In this document: positions 60,811-64,000 of the stretch, in pieces | Numbering within the stretch: position 1 is the first letter of the stretch | Layout: every line of letters begins with the position of its first letter | Source: Apostichopus japonicus | Taxonomy: Eukaryota; Echinodermata; Holothuroidea; Aspidochirotida; Stichopodidae | NCBI RefSeq assembly: GCF_037975245.1 | Contig: NC_092571.1 | Span: 25,064,564-25,128,563 of the forward strand | Direction of reading: 5' to 3' | Length of the DNA: 64,000 nucleotides | Position numbers and translations under genes: made by a program | The notes under the pieces: generated by a model | Seen by the model: only the letters and a program-made list of their open reading frames with translations | What the model was told of the DNA's origin: nothing | Database searches by the model: none

Positions 60811-63800
60811 GTTCAGTCAAAGCGATTTGCATTATTTAAATCCAAATCAGGCTTATGATTGGCTGGCAGTGAAAATATTTTATACAGAAAGACACAGTGT
60901 CAATATGTAAAATTTTAGATTTTGAGTTCAATACTTGATACTCACTTTGAGTCAATGGGAACATAAATGTTTCTTTGCTTCATTTATTATTATTGCCATG
61001 TTTTGTTTACTGTTTTGAGGCGTCGTCGATGTTAAATCGACGCTGCACATACTCAAATGACCACGCAACACCAACACCGATGTATACTGTAGTCGGAATG
61101 CACTTAGCTGTCATTTCGATCACATACATCGTGACACAAGGTAGACAATGGATTAACTTACCCAGAAAAAGGAATACTATCATAATTTTAGGAGCTAAGA
61201 TATTGCAGTGTAATTGACATGCCAGTAGCCACAACCTTTCCATCAGTAGTAGCCCAAAGTTTTCGACAAGTCAAAAAAGTCGACAAAACCCTTAAAACGT
61301 GAATGCTCTGCACCGAGAAATATGACAGGCTTCCTTGAATTTTTGATGAAAAGTATTTTTTGTTTTTTCATTTGTGAAGGCTTAACATTGATTCCTAAAC
61401 AACAATTTTATTGTGCCTTTCAGGCTGTCAACATTTGAACAGTACTGTATTTTATATGCCGTAGCCTTCTTATGTATGTGACTTGTTTTTTTAAAGTGAC
61501 TGTTACCTTTTTTTCCCCTTCTTAAATCTGATATGTGTTTGAATGTTTGTGTAAAACTGCCAGAAAGTTGTTCTACTGTGATGAAAGTCTGAACTATTGT
61601 GGACAAGAGTAGGTAATTGTCTCTGTGCATCATTGTCTTCATAATTATTTTGTCATCATATTCATTAATAATCGGTTAATTAAGTATTATACTGTTTTAG
61701 AGTCAAACAATCTGAAAAAAAAACAACAACTTCGGAGGTCTAAACCAAAAAGTTTTGGGTTCTCAATGGTGGTGGTGGTTAACCACATTTCTTGTTTGTA
61801 TTTATATTGGCTGATTTGAACCCTAGCTGGTAAACAGTGATTCCTTTCTCAGACTTCTGACGCAAAAGTTCATTTCACTTCAAAGAAAATTTGGAAATCA
61901 GTCATTTAAAAGGAAGTCTGAATCAAAGTTGAACTGCAAACAATATCAACAGAAACATGGCCATGAATCCATACTAAAGATCAAATTTAATCAGACTTCA
62001 TGCAATTATCTGACATTGAAAACAAATGATTTCATAAAAATCAACTCTGGGAACTTGTGATCATACAATCATACCAGTTATGAATTATTCATAAATGCAA
62101 GAAGAATGTGATCATGACTTCTCATTTTAAAATATAGGGTCAGACTGTACTTTGAAGTTGTAATTTGGTGCTCTGTAAACCCGCTTAAAATACTAACTTT
62201 TTTTTTTATAGCCGCAGTATTACCTATTAATGTGTATTCCAGAAAAATTGAACTTGATAACAAAGTCTTCTTTATTCGCAGTCAATGAACATTAGAAAAT
62301 AATTGAAATAATGATACAAAATGTAATATAAGGTTGAAATTTATAGAATTGGCATGTTCAACTCGTAAACATTGCTGTATCGTATCATGTATCACTTACT
62401 ACTTCAATAGGGGGTAGTATTTGGCTTGCTTTTTACGTCGTCGTGACAACTGGGCAATATTTTATCCGTTTTTACTATGCAATGCATACAAGATCATTTT
62501 TGAGAGAAAAATTTGTTAAGGTTATGCATAAATGGCCCAAGGGTGCAATATGATAATTTGTAAACTTTCCAGAAATAATGGGGGAACCTTATAACAGTGT
62601 TTTATACTCAATCATCGTGAGTGCACGCACTGGAATGTCCCCTTCATCTGGAGAGCAAACTTTAGTATGATATTAAACATGAAAATCAAATTTCTTATTT
62701 CTTTTAAAAGATTTCTGGGATGGGATAACAAATATTCAAAATTACTAAATATTGCTTATATTTAAAACCAATCACACCTGCTTTTAAATGAAAGAAATTC
62801 AATTTTCAGAATTTAAAAAAATTATATTTCTTTCACTCGAATGAGACTTTCAATGATCCTTCCCCTCACCCTCCTCCCCCTCCCCCGAACAAAATTTTCT
62901 GATATATATGCCTGAACTGTTAGACTAAAACCCTTCTGCGCTGAATCTAGAACAAAATTTAAGACAGCTGGATGCATTAGAATATTCTCCTTAGTCTATT
63001 ATGGAGCAAGTATTTCACTGGTTGATGTATTTCGAGTTGACTCAACTTGCCTCCAAATTTTGAAACTTTTCCATATGTGTATCTTTGTGTGAGAGCAAGA
63101 CTACTTGCTTCATCACCCAAAGATATTTTATCTTCTAATCCAAGGGTGATCCTTGTAACTTCCTGGAGTACTTTGATGGGCTAGTTAGTACCTCCATCAA
63201 AAAATACTTTTGGAATTTTCTTTTAACCCATGCTGAACCCTGTCAGAGAATTGAGGTGATCTATTAATAATATCTTTGACCTGAATATAGAGACTGCCTA
63301 TACCAGAGTATCCAGATGCTCTGCTGTATTGAAAAAAAGTCTGTCAGATTTAAGAACTAACAATCACCAAGTTCCCTCCAGAGAGGATAGAAGGAAAAAT
63401 TGCCAGTGACTTTATTTCTGTCCGAAAATAACCCAGATCTTTTATGGAGCTCGGTCTATTATTCTATCTACCTAAGGTAGAAACTAAATGGCATCTGGTG
63501 AGCATATGTTCACAACTGGGAGATGCACAGTCTTATACTTTTGGTAGATTGAAAAGGACTCTCTCTCTCTCTCCTCTCCTCCTAGCTGCAGGGGCTTAAT
63601 TTCAACCATCTGCAATTGACAAAGTCCAGACAGATTTAAAGGGACATTCAGGATATTTAAAATTTCGTATATATTGGTTCATAAAACACTGGGCATATTT
63701 GAATTATAGTTTTCCTGGAAGTGAATGTGCAGACACTGTGGTATCTCTGTGGTATTTCTTAAAGCTTCTTTTCTGGGACGACAGTTATTTAAAGTCAAAT

Positions 63801-64000
63801 ATAATTTGTCTGCCTGGGCTGTGTAACTGATCATTTGACATGCCGTTTATTGCTGCTCAAACTTTCCTTTAATAATCATTAAGATCTGGCCTCTCATTTC
63901 AAGTTTTATATAGAGAGAAGGGGGGGGGGGGGGGAGAGACAGATAGTGAGAGACATGGTCAGCTGAGTTTACCACTGAAACCACTTTTCAACTGCCTAAG
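60811..64000. other. No recognised gene; CpG-poor flank
   Basis: Apart from the islet at 61 kb, CpG stays very low to the window end (three CpG in 63001-63600 by hand count). A G15 tract is at 63920-63934 and a CT-rich tract at 63560-63580. This could be intron of a further gene or an extended 3' transcript. Confidence 0.4.
61007..61243 (-). other. Unassigned CpG-rich open frame
   Basis: A minus frame of 78 codons overlaps a local CpG cluster (about ten CpG in 61020-61135). It ends VGVAWSFEYVQRRFNIDDA and then SKQ-stop. It has one or two possible membrane segments. I do not recognise it, and there is a competing plus frame. It could be a terminal exon of a minus-strand gene, or chance. Confidence 0.2.

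Noticed and set aside
63920-63934. Poly-G tract as a possible G-quadruplex regulator
   Set aside because: Similar G or C runs occur throughout the window with no positional pattern; treated as simple repeats.

Overview
This is a 64 kb piece of an animal nuclear genome. It is AT-rich and intron-rich, with many long poly-G/poly-C and (AT)n tracts, non-LTR retrotransposon remnants, tRNA-derived SINEs and foldback elements. Two protein-coding genes can be supported exon by exon. The mosaic CpG pattern, the recurring 'taggcct'-type words and the repeat types fit an invertebrate deuterostome, most likely an echinoderm such as a sea cucumber. That placement is inference; no sequence in the window proves the species.

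Left part (1-10.6 kb, minus strand): the 5' half of a eukaryotic translation initiation factor 4 gamma (eIF4G1/3-type) gene. Nine coding exons can be joined with consistent splice sites and phases into one open frame of 635 complete codons. The frame runs from an ATG at 10298 to a splice donor at 80/81 and covers the Pro/Gln/Ser-rich N-terminus, the conserved RKKKILRIQDP block and the segment just before the eIF4E-binding site. The remaining exons lie off the left edge. A non-coding first exon, a 5-codon uORF and a CRE-containing promoter region lie at 10.3-10.6 kb. The introns carry a dead LINE fragment and a SINE.

Middle (10.6-26.9 kb): intergenic, head-to-head spacer with normal CpG content and no convincing gene. 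It holds a nested foldback MITE with a 6-bp target duplication, a 737-bp 22-mer minisatellite, a cluster of perfect hairpins near 17.1-17.7 kb, a LINE tail, (AT)n arrays next to hammerhead-core-like motifs, an (AT)n-cored palindrome and a TTAA-type MITE.

Right part (about 26.9-60.8 kb, plus strand): an SPRY-domain SOCS-box gene of the SPSB1/SPSB4 (Drosophila gustavus) type. Its 273-residue protein is encoded by two exons (58527-59220 and 59943-60070), exactly the length of human SPSB1. A strong splice acceptor at 58380 shows that an upstream leader exon exists. A sharp drop of CpG near 27.2 kb and a donor at 26954/26955 suggest that the leader exon lies there, giving an intron of about 31 kb. 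That intron contains isolated CpG-rich islets that may be regulatory or alternative first exons. It also contains four palindromes of 28-34 bp, each flanked by an exact 7-bp direct repeat. These look like extremely small mobile foldback elements and are the most unusual signal in the window. No gene is recognised from 60.8 to 64 kb, although that stretch remains CpG-poor like a transcribed gene body.

The two genes have no direct functional link. eIF4G scaffolds cap-dependent translation, and SPSB1 is the substrate adaptor of a Cullin5 ubiquitin ligase.
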